Counted from the stretch's first letter, positions 25,101 to 32,397 are shown. The stretch: DNA of 53,212 nt from JAIOSM01 sp023143455 (GCA_030632885.1 DAOVTW010000022.1:1-53212); one strand, 5' to 3'. Translations and numbers: made by a program. Notes: a model not told the origin generated them from the letters alone.

Positions 25101-26427
25101 CTGGAACAGTGACTCAGAAAGCTCCGACTATTGGCATCATTACCAGGTGCAGCTCGAGGATATGACAACAAACAAAAAATCCTCGTTTTCGACAAATGAT
25201 CGAGAATTTAGATGGGAGCTAATTGCAAATAGACAATATGGTGTGGCTGTCAGGGCTGTTGATGTTTCAGGCAACGTGACTCCATATTGCACACAGGTCC
25301 TACACACAACAACAAAGGACTCATCAGCTCCGGCAACTCCAGCCTGGCTTGCAACGGATCCAATTATTGCAGGGTTCAAAGTGATTGCAATGATTTGGCA
25401 TCACAACACAGAAACTGATATGTCCCATTATATTGTTGAGAGATCCACAGTCAGCGATTTTGCAAGCGACATTACTATACTTGGAGCAATCAAGGCAAGT
25501 TTTCACTCGGATTCAATGGATCTTGAGGTTTCAACAGCGTACTATTACAGATTAAAGGCCGTTGATACCTCCGGCAATGCCTCTGCCTATTCAGCCATAC
25601 AAACAGCAACAACCTTGCAAATCGGCCAGACAGATATTGCCGTTGACGGGATCATTGCAGACCATATCAATGTCACAAATCTTGCTGCAATAAAGGCTGT
25701 CCTGGGGACCATAACATCAGGCAGGCTGCAAAATGCAGCCGGCACAACATATTTTGATTTGGATCTCAACCGGCTTAAGCTGGGTGATGCTTTTGATTTT
25801 AATGATGGAGTGCTGACCTTATCCGGCGGAGGCGGCGGGATTACTTACATAACAGAGCCAACAACTCCATATGTTGTGGGTGAGTTATGGCAAGACTCAA
25901 CAAGTGTGAAATATTGCTCAACAGCCAGGGCCACTGGTGCTTTTGATGCAGATGACTGGACAGTGTCATCAACAAACAACTCCTCCTGGGGACATGCCTC
26001 AGACACAACCAAGATTGACGGGGGTGATATTTACACAGATACCGTGACAGCCTCATCAATTTCATCAATATCAGCAAACCTGGGGACAATTACAGCGGGC
26101 CTGGCAAAATCAAGCGATGATAAGTTCCAGGTTGATTTTTCAAATAAATGGTTGAGAGTTTATGGTGACACTGAGATTGTGGATGAGGAGTTTACCTCTG
26201 ACCATGATGTTGCTGTTGTCCTGGACTATGACACAATAAATGCAGCAAGCGTTGAGGTCACAACAGTTGACGGCGGGACAACCTACACTGAGGACACAGA
26301 TTACACAATCAATTATGATGACGGACAGATCACAGTTTTATCAACCGGCTCAATGGCTGATGCAACGGTGTTTGAGATTGATTATATATATACAAGCATA
26401 AGGGTCCAATTGGGGTATTTGCCATAA
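22117..26427 (+). CDS. Tail tip/host-specificity protein J-like, with gpI-like N-terminus
   Basis: A 1436-residue protein. Residues 1-75 and the long hydrophobic Gly/Ala-rich segment at about 83-128 (AAWVTGYATMTAAISAGVMAAVAYGAVYIAATLV...) resemble gpI, suggesting an I-J fusion. The J-like hub starts near SYGSGSEDAAAQTYGWGELYQGRTENARIPILFG. Several fibronectin type III-like modules lie in about 765-1160, each with 'AVD.SGN.S.YS' type ends. The C-terminal 270 residues carry beta-strand repeats (AIKAVLGTITSG..., ANLGTITAGLAK). It contacts the host receptor. The gene overlaps the K-like end by 26 bases. Confidence 0.9.
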   Translation: MSVTITKIKDPFNLDINEKSVVPYVEGQGLDYYFRDINLNEDGIKFVISRNGVVVTDDQFDFIEIKPEDFLSIVAKTEAPAIAAWVTGYATMTAAISAGVMAAVAYGAVYIAATLVIGYAMSALCSALGPDAPKAGAGSYGSGSEDAAAQTYGWGELYQGRTENARIPILFGANKVAGHEINKFATIDGNKEILNVLLAICDHSIDSITDVRINDQPHAYFREIEVIADRLGSNSDAVIDGFDEVVGQSDIGSKLLDGTPVTQQTDGNAVEKLRIFISAPNGFYYTSDTGGMDPRTATFSVEYRVKDAADWILDDNYTMTGQTTQTQRKIVEIDDLTPAQYEVKIARTNAAETSYRGNSDIHFAALQEIVKESLIYPGLAKYAIKALATDQLSGGQPRFTCIAARDYVSVWDKSLATPAWVNKRATSPAWMAYALLVQHVSPKIDKDRLIWDDWKNWADYCDETVDGGYRFDGATVLFSGDAWSNLQKIARLGRAVIIRRGTKYGVFLDAPNSVVSHMFTMGNIKEGTFNIQYLAQKDRANAVEVEYTDPDKDYTRQVVCVYSDAYLGVTAEGQAAQVAIDASISEAEAVREAVFRINSNKYLNRVVTFDASVDSFGCTVGDLFYFQHEIVDYETGRVGSRILDAGNDDGSGNPYVQLDQEVEIESGITYKIMVRLSDDTLVEKTVNNAVGTTDTLTVTVAWLTIPEAKDLFLFGNADTYKKIYRLLNITRKDDMDRTVSGIEYLSEIYTENDSYIIDVPPWITRKQKAVNVILNEFLSYAADGTYKSNINVSWTRGYTTAGVNWGIWLENTTATTDPIKIGESFENSFVINSDLVIGDTYKVYVSVLGEGAVDTDDNTESITIQGKLAPPADVVNFAGTWNSIKRNVAFTWAAVSDLDFDYYEIREGATWATATKVLTSIDNSGIIYIDEGVSESITYRIKAVDKSGIESDTEDTCVVPIDTTDCPLSTPGGLALVSSSIIASDGGNIVTLLATWNSDSESSDYWHHYQVQLEDMTTNKKSSFSTNDREFRWELIANRQYGVAVRAVDVSGNVTPYCTQVLHTTTKDSSAPATPAWLATDPIIAGFKVIAMIWHHNTETDMSHYIVERSTVSDFASDITILGAIKASFHSDSMDLEVSTAYYYRLKAVDTSGNASAYSAIQTATTLQIGQTDIAVDGIIADHINVTNLAAIKAVLGTITSGRLQNAAGTTYFDLDLNRLKLGDAFDFNDGVLTLSGGGGGITYITEPTTPYVVGELWQDSTSVKYCSTARATGAFDADDWTVSSTNNSSWGHASDTTKIDGGDIYTDTVTASSISSISANLGTITAGLAKSSDDKFQVDFSNKWLRVYGDTEIVDEEFTSDHDVAVVLDYDTINAASVEVTTVDGGTTYTEDTDYTINYDDGQITVLSTGSMADATVFEIDYIYTSIRVQLGYLP

Positions 26428-26717
26428 TGTCAGATTTTGGATTAAAAATTTATGATGCTGCAGGAAATATAACCCTTGATGGAGCAGATTGCGTAACAAG
26501 ATTAAGATATAGTGTCGAGATTGCTGCTGGGGTAAGTGGTAATGTTGCCCTAAATGATATCGATGGAAAATCCACTTGTGAGTTTGGTATAGCTTTGGAA
26601 CAGAATAAAACATCACACCATGTTAGCAGGAGTGGGACAACCATAACCTGGACCGCAGCGGGGGGGATCCTTTTCCCATCATCCAGTACCCTTGTCGTTG
26701 TTTTTTTATATACATAG
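26427..26717 (+). CDS. Small tail-tip-associated protein
   Basis: A 96-residue protein whose ATG overlaps the J-like stop. MSDFGLKIYDAAGNITLDGADCVTRLRYSVEI has the 'GL.iyd..Gn..lD' start seen in small phage proteins encoded after host-specificity genes. Beta-rich, no signal peptide. It probably belongs to the distal tail. The gene at 26733 starts with a similar motif (HGLIIKNYTGGIQIDSLYSN), suggesting related proteins. Confidence 0.75.
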   Translation: MSDFGLKIYDAAGNITLDGADCVTRLRYSVEIAAGVSGNVALNDIDGKSTCEFGIALEQNKTSHHVSRSGTTITWTAAGGILFPSSSTLVVVFLYT

Positions 26718-26732
26718 GAGATATTATAATAA

Positions 26733-27422
26733 ATGATAAACCATGGTTTAATTATTAAAAATTACACTGGTGGGATCCAAATAGATAGCCTTTATAGTAA
26801 TTTTTCATTTTTTCAATCTGGAAGCTTATCTTTGGTAGATTATGGCTATCCCACCTATGGGGAAAATACAATAAATTTTGTGAATACTCTACAAATTCCA
26901 ATAATTGGAATAAGACCAAGCACAACAACTTTTTGTGCTTTAAAAAGGATAAATAAAAGTGGGTCTACTTTCATATCAGCGACCGTCGAAAGGGAGCACG
27001 GCCTTGCTGGTACAATAGGCTGGATTGCTTTTATAAAGGGTCAGTTAAATGCTCTGCCGGAATACGGATTAATAGTAAAAAACCCCTCTGGTCAAGTAGT
27101 ATTTAGTAGCAATGAGGAGTATTTTAAAATAAAAGGCGTTTATTCGCCAACGGTTCCGCAAGACGGTTATATTGATGTTGTTGTGGAAGATGCTAATACT
27201 AATTATTTCATTCTTTATCCTTTTTCTATGCGTATTGAATCAGAGTGGATAGATGAAATAGAGGCGTGGTCTGTAGAAGTGTATCAAATGGGGATTAAAA
27301 AAATATCATCCACTGTGATTCGTGTTGGAGTCTACGATGTAAGAACACAGGGGGTGGCTGGTTCCAATGCGACTTATAATGCATGGCATAGTAATTGTAA
27401 ATTAATAGAGGTAGGGAAATGA
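26733..27422 (+). CDS. Tail-tip or fibre protein, unknown family
   Basis: A 229-residue beta-rich protein. The N-terminal motif GLIIKNYTGGIQIDSLYSNFSF resembles the DUF6453-type start shared with its upstream neighbour. It has no signal peptide and no membrane segment. AGGAG lies about 12 bases before the ATG. The codon make-up is more AT-rich than the J-like gene, so this and the following genes may have been exchanged as a block. It is likely part of the adhesin module; no catalytic motif is visible. Confidence 0.7.
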   Translation: MINHGLIIKNYTGGIQIDSLYSNFSFFQSGSLSLVDYGYPTYGENTINFVNTLQIPIIGIRPSTTTFCALKRINKSGSTFISATVEREHGLAGTIGWIAFIKGQLNALPEYGLIVKNPSGQVVFSSNEEYFKIKGVYSPTVPQDGYIDVVVEDANTNYFILYPFSMRIESEWIDEIEAWSVEVYQMGIKKISSTVIRVGVYDVRTQGVAGSNATYNAWHSNCKLIEVGK

Positions 27423-27676
27423 TAAAACTTTTTTTTCTAATATGTATAACATCACTATTGTTATCTTGTGCTGCATCAAAAAGAGTTTTTATCCCATCAA
27501 TAGAGGGTGATTGTGTTGATCGGGCAATTATCCTCCGCCAGGATCTAAGGGCGGACGGGTATGATGCCCAAATTGTCCTGGGAACTTTTAAAGATGAGGG
27601 CGAGGTCCTGGGTCATGCCTGGGTAAAATATCGGAGAGATAAAACAAATAAATGGATTTATATCTATAATTATTAA
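27419..27676 (+). CDS. Small lipoprotein with transglutaminase-like Cys/His pattern
   Basis: An 85-residue protein with a clear lipoprotein signal: MIKLFFLICITSLLLSC, lipobox LLSC, cleavage before C17. The mature part GDCVDRAIILRQDLRADGYDAQIVLGTF...LGHAWVKYRRD has the Cys-helix, then strand-His layout of minimal transglutaminase-like/BTLCP folds (C32 region and the His of GHAWV). It would be anchored in the envelope of the host. Cell-wall or receptor modification or superinfection exclusion are possible roles; none is proven. The ATG overlaps the previous stop. Confidence 0.75.
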   Translation: MIKLFFLICITSLLLSCAASKRVFIPSIEGDCVDRAIILRQDLRADGYDAQIVLGTFKDEGEVLGHAWVKYRRDKTNKWIYIYNY

Positions 27677-27712
27677 TTTTTTAGCTCTAAAAATGGAGCA
27701 AGGAGGGTTTCA

Positions 27713-28171
27713 ATGTTACAGACAAAACAACAAAAATTTTTTAAGGCCGGGTTCTTTTTTTTACTTTTATTTATTGTGGTTTTATTCATGTTTTTGGGTG
27801 AGATTGGTTATTGCGACAACGGCAAGACCGGCAAGACATCAACCGGATCCTCATTGAATTATGAAGAAATAAGTGTTGATACAGATCCAGGGGCGGACGG
27901 TTATGCCGGCGATTCAGTGATTGTCAAATCAGATATCAATCCAAATGCAAAGGAAATGTTTTTTTATATTGATCAACTCCGTACAGGCTCAGAGGTGATT
28001 TTGCAAAACAGGAGGGCCGGTCGGTCCTTTTGGACAGACTATGAAACATATACAGCAACAACCTATTTAAAGGTTGAGAATAGCGCAGTTGATAGAGAGT
28101 GGAGAGTGTTCATTGATGATGGTAAGGAAGGTACTGGGACCGATGACACTATTGCTGGCCTTGAATGGTAA
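27713..28171 (+). CDS. Exported or membrane-anchored phage protein
   Basis: A 152-residue protein with one hydrophobic helix (about 11-31, FFFLLLFIVVLFMFLGEIGYC) and a beta-rich domain behind it. The pattern DPGADGYAGDSVIVKSDINPNAKEMFFYIDQLRTGSEVILQNRRAGRSFWTDYETYT...REWRVFIDDGKEGTGT recalls phage proteins normally found without a signal near tail fibres. Ribosome site AAGGAGG. A membrane-directed form in this slot is unusual. Confidence 0.7.
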   Translation: MLQTKQQKFFKAGFFFLLLFIVVLFMFLGEIGYCDNGKTGKTSTGSSLNYEEISVDTDPGADGYAGDSVIVKSDINPNAKEMFFYIDQLRTGSEVILQNRRAGRSFWTDYETYTATTYLKVENSAVDREWRVFIDDGKEGTGTDDTIAGLEW

Positions 28172-28192
28172 AAAAAAACAAAGAGGTAAAAC

Positions 28193-30019
28193 ATGCTTAA
28201 ATTTATGAAAAAACTCTTTTTGGGATTATTGCTCCTGCCTTTTTTAATAGTTCCTTCAAATGCTCAGGCTGTACGTCCGGTTGTTTCCCCCACGGTTTAT
28301 GCCCCTGTTTGGGATGTTACGAGTTATGGGGGAGCAGGAGACCAAGAGTTGGTTTTAAACCTAACCAACACAGCCGATGCAGTAACCTTCCAAGAAAAAT
28401 ACGCTCCGAGCGATCCTTACGAGTGCGCAAGCGTATTTAACGTGTTTGATTTTGAGGGGCTACTCAAGAAAGATATCCCTATTAACAGTATGGCAGGATA
28501 TGGGGCGAGAAATGTTACTAATCTTTGTCTGTGGAGTCAGGATTTAACTGCTGCGGGTTGGAGTGCCCAAGGAAGTCCTACAAATGTAACTGAAACAAGT
28601 TATCAATGTAATGCCTCTAATGATTATTTAAGAAGATATACTTCTCTGGGGACAGGTCTAATGGTTGGGCGCAAATTTGTTTGTAGAGTTACTATAAGTT
28701 CAAGTAGTCCTGTTGTTGTAAAGCCATACAGTTGGGGTAGCGGGACTATAATATATTTGTTTGATATCACTAAATGCTGGACAATTACTCCCACTGAACA
28801 AATTATAACTATCTCAGGAGTAGCAGCAGGAGAAACAGGATATGCTAACAATCAAATTCTTTTTGGAATTGTGCCGGATGATGCTGGAGCTTCTTATCCA
28901 CTAACAATTAATATAACAGACTTTCAACTCGAAGAAGTAACAGGTCAAACGAACCAAAACCCATCAGACCACATTCCCACAACCACAGCAGCCGTAACAG
29001 AATACTATGATACTGAAAACGGTAATACTGTAACTTCAAATGTAGTAACTGAAGCAGCAGGGACAGATCTTACAAGTAATCCTGGCTGGGCTGTATGGCC
29101 TTCAACTACAAATGTAATAGGATCAACAGTCTATCGTGATCTTACACATGCAGATTGGGTTAAGACAAATGGTTCAATAACAGCCGAAGCTGTAGTCTTA
29201 ATAGATGGCACAACTGTAGCAGATAAAAACACTTTTACAGCCTCAGCAGCTAATGGAACTGCAATTCTCGTTCCATACGTTTCTGCAAGCGGGGTTCATG
29301 CTGGCGGTATATTCATCAAGCGCAAAACAGGTACAGGAGCCATTGAAGTAACTATAGACGGCGGTACAACATGGGTTGCTGTAACGACTCAAGTAGCAGG
29401 TGATTCAGGCTGGCATTTATGTGAGACTACTCTTCCAACTGTAACTGATCCCGAGTTTGGAATAAGATTGGTTACGTCTGGTGATGCAGTGTACTTAGAT
29501 TTTGCTCAAATGGATGATGGATTTGCAAGAGTAAGCTCACATCCTATAGCCGGAGGAGTTACCTTAGCTGGTCAAGCCTTAATCGCGGCAGACGCAGCGA
29601 ATGCAAGTAAGCTCATAGAAGACAAGCAGGGGTATGTTTATGTTGAGGCTCAGTTGTTACCGGATGATTTGTCTCTTAAAAATGCGAGAATTTTATATGA
29701 TGGTACTTCACTCCTCTTTGCAGGAGCTTTGGTTAATAGATTTTTATCAAATGATGGCACTAACAATTTGCAATTGTTTAACTCTCTTGTAGGCTATTCT
29801 AAGGGCGCTTCTTATTGGTGGGATTCATCTAAACAGATATCCGCTAATGGAAGTAGTACGTCTATTGGTTCGTATGATGGTGCTTGGGGTTCAGGAGCAC
29901 TTTATATAGGTAGTAGATATAGTGGGGCTGACCAATTCAACGGCATAATCTCAAAAATAATATTCGGCAAAGGCATAAAAACAACTCAAGCTGATATGGA
30001 AACTCTAACCACACCATAA
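28193..30019 (+). CDS. Exported lectin-like fibre protein
   Basis: A 608-residue protein with a Sec signal peptide (MLKFMKKLFLGLLLLPFLIVPSNAQA, cleavage near 26). The mature part is beta-rich. It includes a block about 100-260 (NLCLWSQDLTAAGWSAQGSPTN..., ITDFQLEEVTG) like carbohydrate-binding or tail-spike modules. The C-terminal region at about 460-600 (KQGYVYVEAQLL...IGSYDGAWGSGALYIGSRYSGADQFNGIISKIIFG) has the form of a concanavalin A-like lectin fold. A virion fibre does not need a signal peptide, so it may act in the lysogen envelope or carry a misleading leader. AGAGG precedes the ATG. Confidence 0.75.
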   Translation: MLKFMKKLFLGLLLLPFLIVPSNAQAVRPVVSPTVYAPVWDVTSYGGAGDQELVLNLTNTADAVTFQEKYAPSDPYECASVFNVFDFEGLLKKDIPINSMAGYGARNVTNLCLWSQDLTAAGWSAQGSPTNVTETSYQCNASNDYLRRYTSLGTGLMVGRKFVCRVTISSSSPVVVKPYSWGSGTIIYLFDITKCWTITPTEQIITISGVAAGETGYANNQILFGIVPDDAGASYPLTINITDFQLEEVTGQTNQNPSDHIPTTTAAVTEYYDTENGNTVTSNVVTEAAGTDLTSNPGWAVWPSTTNVIGSTVYRDLTHADWVKTNGSITAEAVVLIDGTTVADKNTFTASAANGTAILVPYVSASGVHAGGIFIKRKTGTGAIEVTIDGGTTWVAVTTQVAGDSGWHLCETTLPTVTDPEFGIRLVTSGDAVYLDFAQMDDGFARVSSHPIAGGVTLAGQALIAADAANASKLIEDKQGYVYVEAQLLPDDLSLKNARILYDGTSLLFAGALVNRFLSNDGTNNLQLFNSLVGYSKGASYWWDSSKQISANGSSTSIGSYDGAWGSGALYIGSRYSGADQFNGIISKIIFGKGIKTTQADMETLTTP

Positions 30020-30030
30020 AGGAATAATAA

Positions 30031-30549
30031 ATGAAAAAACTAATAATATTAATAATTGTATTTTTTGCAGTTGATTGTTTTGCACTTCAGGCTTTAATTA
30101 AAGTCCCTATCGACCAAAAATTAAAAACAGACAAAGAGACAACCGTATTAGCTATTGAAAAAATCAAGCCCACTGAGATTAAAGAAAAAATTAAGCTTGA
30201 TGAGCTTCAAGTTACAGATGATATACTCTGGAACACAAGAGTGTATAAAGACTATAAACTCATAAATGTAATCGAAGATATATCACTTGAAGATTTGCAA
30301 GCAAGAATAGATACGTATAAACTTGACTGGATTATCCTTGCAGCTAATGATGGCACAAAAATAATAGAAGTTGATGGAGAAAAGCAGGTTGTTACAAACA
30401 CTCTAATTTACTATGATTTTAATGTAGTCATAAATTTTATCAAGCGAGATATAGTATACATAGACGGTGAGGTCAGTAAAGAGACAGTTCCTACTGAGGT
30501 GATTTTAGGAAAGTTTGCAGGACAGCTTACTTTTGAGGGTAGTAAATAA
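30031..30549 (+). CDS. Exported hypothetical phage protein
   Basis: A 172-residue protein with a signal peptide (MKKLIILIIVFFAVDCFA, cleavage near 18) and a mixed alpha/beta mature part (IEKIKPTEIKEKIKLDELQVTD..., VVINFIKRDIVYIDGEV). No family is recognised. It follows the lectin-like gene by 11 bases and AAGGAAT precedes its ATG, so they form one unit. Short similar stretches (TTTTGAGGGTA...) recur at its 3' end and about 70 bases later (30601), a degenerate duplication. Confidence 0.65.
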   Translation: MKKLIILIIVFFAVDCFALQALIKVPIDQKLKTDKETTVLAIEKIKPTEIKEKIKLDELQVTDDILWNTRVYKDYKLINVIEDISLEDLQARIDTYKLDWIILAANDGTKIIEVDGEKQVVTNTLIYYDFNVVINFIKRDIVYIDGEVSKETVPTEVILGKFAGQLTFEGSK

Positions 30550-30646
30550 TAATATTAAGCTGACGGTGAAAATTTAACAAATCTGTCAACAGCCTTCTGT
30601 TTTTGAGGGTAATGAATATACGAATATTAAATTAAGGGCATGAAAA

Positions 30647-31204
30647 ATGGCTGATTTTATACCTTGTTTTGAAAAAGTGATGGACATGGAGGGTGGTTTT
30701 GTTGTGCATGAGATCCCTGGAGATCGAGGGGGCCTTACCTACGCAGGGATTGCGAGACACAAAAATCCATCATGGTCCGGCTGGGCCAAGGTCGATGCAG
30801 ACCAATTTGATGCAGATCTGTTTGACCAGGTGCAATCATTTTACAAAAAAAACTATTGGGACCGGATCCGAGGGGATGAGATAATTTTTCAGGAGGTTGC
30901 ATATTGTTTATTTGATTTTGGTGTAAATGCCGGCACAAAAACAGCCGTTAAGATAGCACAAAAAATAATCGGCGCGTTGTGTGATGGTCATTTTGGAAAG
31001 CTGTCCTTGGCTGCATTAAACGAATTAATACAGGATAAAAAGGATGCAGCTCTGTTTGTTGCATCCTATAGCCTGGAAAAGATTTTTAAATATAAAGATA
31101 TTTGCATGAAGGATCCCCGCAGAAAAAAGGACAGGATCTCCAGCAATGAAAAATTTTTATGTGGTTGGATTAACCGAGTGCAAAGGGCTGGCGAATTTGT
31201 TTGA
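30647..31204 (+). CDS. Endolysin, glycoside hydrolase 108 type
   Basis: A 185-residue muramidase. The catalytic block MEGGFVVHEIPGDRGGLTYAGI contains the acid E15 in EGG and D26-x-GG-x-T, the GH108 signature. The C-terminal peptidoglycan-binding-like region includes LFDFGVNAGTKTAVKIAQKIIG. It cleaves the glycan backbone at lysis. No signal peptide is present, so release depends on the holin at 15358. It is the last phage gene; a hairpin terminator follows at once. Confidence 0.93.
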   Translation: MADFIPCFEKVMDMEGGFVVHEIPGDRGGLTYAGIARHKNPSWSGWAKVDADQFDADLFDQVQSFYKKNYWDRIRGDEIIFQEVAYCLFDFGVNAGTKTAVKIAQKIIGALCDGHFGKLSLAALNELIQDKKDAALFVASYSLEKIFKYKDICMKDPRRKKDRISSNEKFLCGWINRVQRAGEFV

Positions 31205-31205
31205 A

Positions 31206-31231
31206 TAGTAGCAATATTGCTACTATAATTT
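31206..31231 (+). terminator. Hairpin terminator behind the endolysin gene
   Basis: TAGTAGCAATATTGCTACTA (31206-31225) is a perfect 20-base palindrome, followed by TAATTTT. It starts one base after the endolysin stop, so it probably ends the late transcript. Confidence 0.65.
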
Positions 31232-31274
31232 TGACTGCCAAAACCGTTGATGCTAAAGATTTTCAGATCACATC

Positions 31275-31324
31275 CACCGTTCGGGACGGTGAGGTCGAGT
31301 GTTCGAATCACTCCGCCCCGACCA
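31275..31324 (+). tRNA. 3' fragment of tRNA-Pro(CGG), prophage attR
   Basis: The fragment has an anticodon stem CACCG/CGGTG (31275-31279, 31287-31291) around the loop TTCGGGA with anticodon CGG (31282-31284). It also has a T stem GAGTG/CACTC with loop TTCGAAT (31297-31313), acceptor strand CGCCCCG (31314-31320), discriminator A and encoded CCA. No D-arm or 5' acceptor strand lies upstream. This is the usual trace of phage integration into the 3' half of a tRNA gene: the whole gene is rebuilt at attL (outside the window) and the original 3' half stays here. Confidence 0.87.
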
Positions 31325-31345
31325 GGTATTTACAACAAATTAAAA

Positions 31346-31364
31346 TGTGTCACATAGTGACACA
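31346..31364. promoter_or_regulatory. Perfect palindrome TGTGTCAC-ATA-GTGACACA
   Basis: An 8-base stem with a 3-base centre, 21 bases beyond the tRNA fragment. It could be the tRNA gene's own terminator (CGCTTTAAAATTT follows) or a binding site for a dimeric regulator or recombinase. Confidence 0.45.
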
Positions 31365-31408
31365 CGCTTTAAAATTTACCCTCATTAATTACCTATAATC
31401 AACTATTC

Positions 31409-31810
31409 TCAACCCGCTATTATCGCTTCAAGCATAGAAGCATCAGAACGGCTTAAATCAAAATTACTTTCTTTTTTTATTGAAATAAGTTTTAGCGTAT
31501 CTTTAGCTCTATTTTTAATGTCATTAATATTTTTTTGAGTTAATGGATATAAAAAATCAATATTTAAATATTCTTCTTTATACTCTGCGATTCCACCACC
31601 TTTTAATAAAGCTGTCATATCTCTGCCAGCAAGGTCGCTAAATTGATCTTCTCTTTGTGAGAAGACAAAACATTGAAACAAATGTAGCTCCATTTCTGTA
31701 AAAAGGTTGTGGATATCGTCTATAATTAACGCTACCCATCCAAGATGCTTATCTGTAGGGTGTTTTGGTTCGGTAAAGAATCGTAACTCTTTAGTTTTTG
31801 TCATTTTCAA
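31409..31810 (-). CDS. Hypothetical protein coupled to a serine recombinase
   Basis: A 133-residue protein of unknown family, overlapping the recombinase stop by 4 bases (ATGA). Features are LGWVALIIDDIHNLFTEMELHLFQCFVFSQREDQFSDLAGRDMTALLKGGG in the N-terminal half and a Lys-rich helical C-terminal part (INDIKNRAKDTLKLISIKKE). No signal peptide or membrane segment. The tight coupling suggests a function linked to the recombinase, but no motif shows what. Confidence 0.7.
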   Translation of the reverse strand: MKMTKTKELRFFTEPKHPTDKHLGWVALIIDDIHNLFTEMELHLFQCFVFSQREDQFSDLAGRDMTALLKGGGIAEYKEEYLNIDFLYPLTQKNINDIKNRAKDTLKLISIKKESNFDLSRSDASMLEAIIAG

Positions 31811-32397
31811 CTCTCCTTTATTATCTTTGTTCTAGGATAATCTTTTTCAATTTTTTTAAGGGTTAGTCGGATTGTTTCATAAGATACACCAAGTTTAAAT
31901 GCAATCTCTTTTTTCGTTAGTCTTTCATTCAAAAGGCTGATAATTTTTTCTTTCTTTTCATCATCCATAAGAGGTTTTCTACCTAACTTCACGCCTCTTT
32001 TTTTAGCTGCTTCTATCCCTTCTTTTTGTCGTTCTTTTAATAGTGATCGTTCAAATTCTGCAACAGCCCCCATAATTTGTAACATTTGCTTTGAAAGCGG
32101 GTTGTCCTCTCCTGTGAAAGTTAAATTTTCTTTATGAAACTGAACTTTCACCTCTTTTTTAGTTATATTACATACTATTTGTTGCAACTCTTTCAAGTTT
32201 ATAGCCAGTCGGTCCATTGAATTAACGTGCAATGTATCTCCAGCCCTGCAAAAGCTTAAACATTCCTGGAGTTTTGGTCTTTTGAGATTCTTACCTGACA
32301 TTTTTTCTTTAAAAACATGATCGATTTTAATCTCTGCAAGTTGTTTTGTATCATTTTGATTAAAACTTGAAACTCTAATATATCCGACTTCTGCCAT
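31807..32397 (-). CDS. Serine recombinase, resolvase/invertase family
   Basis: A 196-residue small serine recombinase. The catalytic motif GYIRVSS gives R8 and the nucleophile S10. The second motif GDTLHVNSMDRLAINLKEL keeps the active-site Arg of DRL but has Ile where DRLxR usually has the second Arg. The long E-helix contains QIMGAVAEFERSLLKERQKEGI. The C-terminal helix-turn-helix is LTKKEIAFKLGVSYETIRLTLKK (about 155-180). It lies outside the prophage attR, so it is not the phage integrase. It may belong to another element or act locally on the inverted repeat at 32506-32559. Confidence 0.9.
   Translation of the reverse strand: MAEVGYIRVSSFNQNDTKQLAEIKIDHVFKEKMSGKNLKRPKLQECLSFCRAGDTLHVNSMDRLAINLKELQQIVCNITKKEVKVQFHKENLTFTGEDNPLSKQMLQIMGAVAEFERSLLKERQKEGIEAAKKRGVKLGRKPLMDDEKKEKIISLLNERLTKKEIAFKLGVSYETIRLTLKKIEKDYPRTKIIKES

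Larger units (their letters stand above)
1..31324 (+). mobile_element. Prophage, left end outside the window, right end at tRNA-Pro attR
   Basis: The contiguous + strand order is replication genes, HNH nuclease, TerS/TerL, portal, protease, capsid, neck, tail tube, tape measure, tail tip and endolysin, which is a complete siphovirus late region. It stops at a 50-base 3' fragment of a tRNA-Pro gene. No integrase, repressor or excisionase is visible, so the control region and attL must lie left of base 1. Packaging and tail genes are lambda-like (GpA terminase, L/K/J tip) while the major capsid is Mu gpT-like, so the phage is a mosaic. All core structural genes are open and well spaced, so the prophage may be intact. 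The right boundary is inferred from the tRNA fragment. Confidence 0.93.

Noticed and set aside
31807..32397. Serine recombinase as the prophage integrase
   Set aside because: It lies beyond attR, is of the small resolvase/invertase class, and tRNA-directed integration is normally done by tyrosine integrases. The true integrase is expected near attL outside the window.
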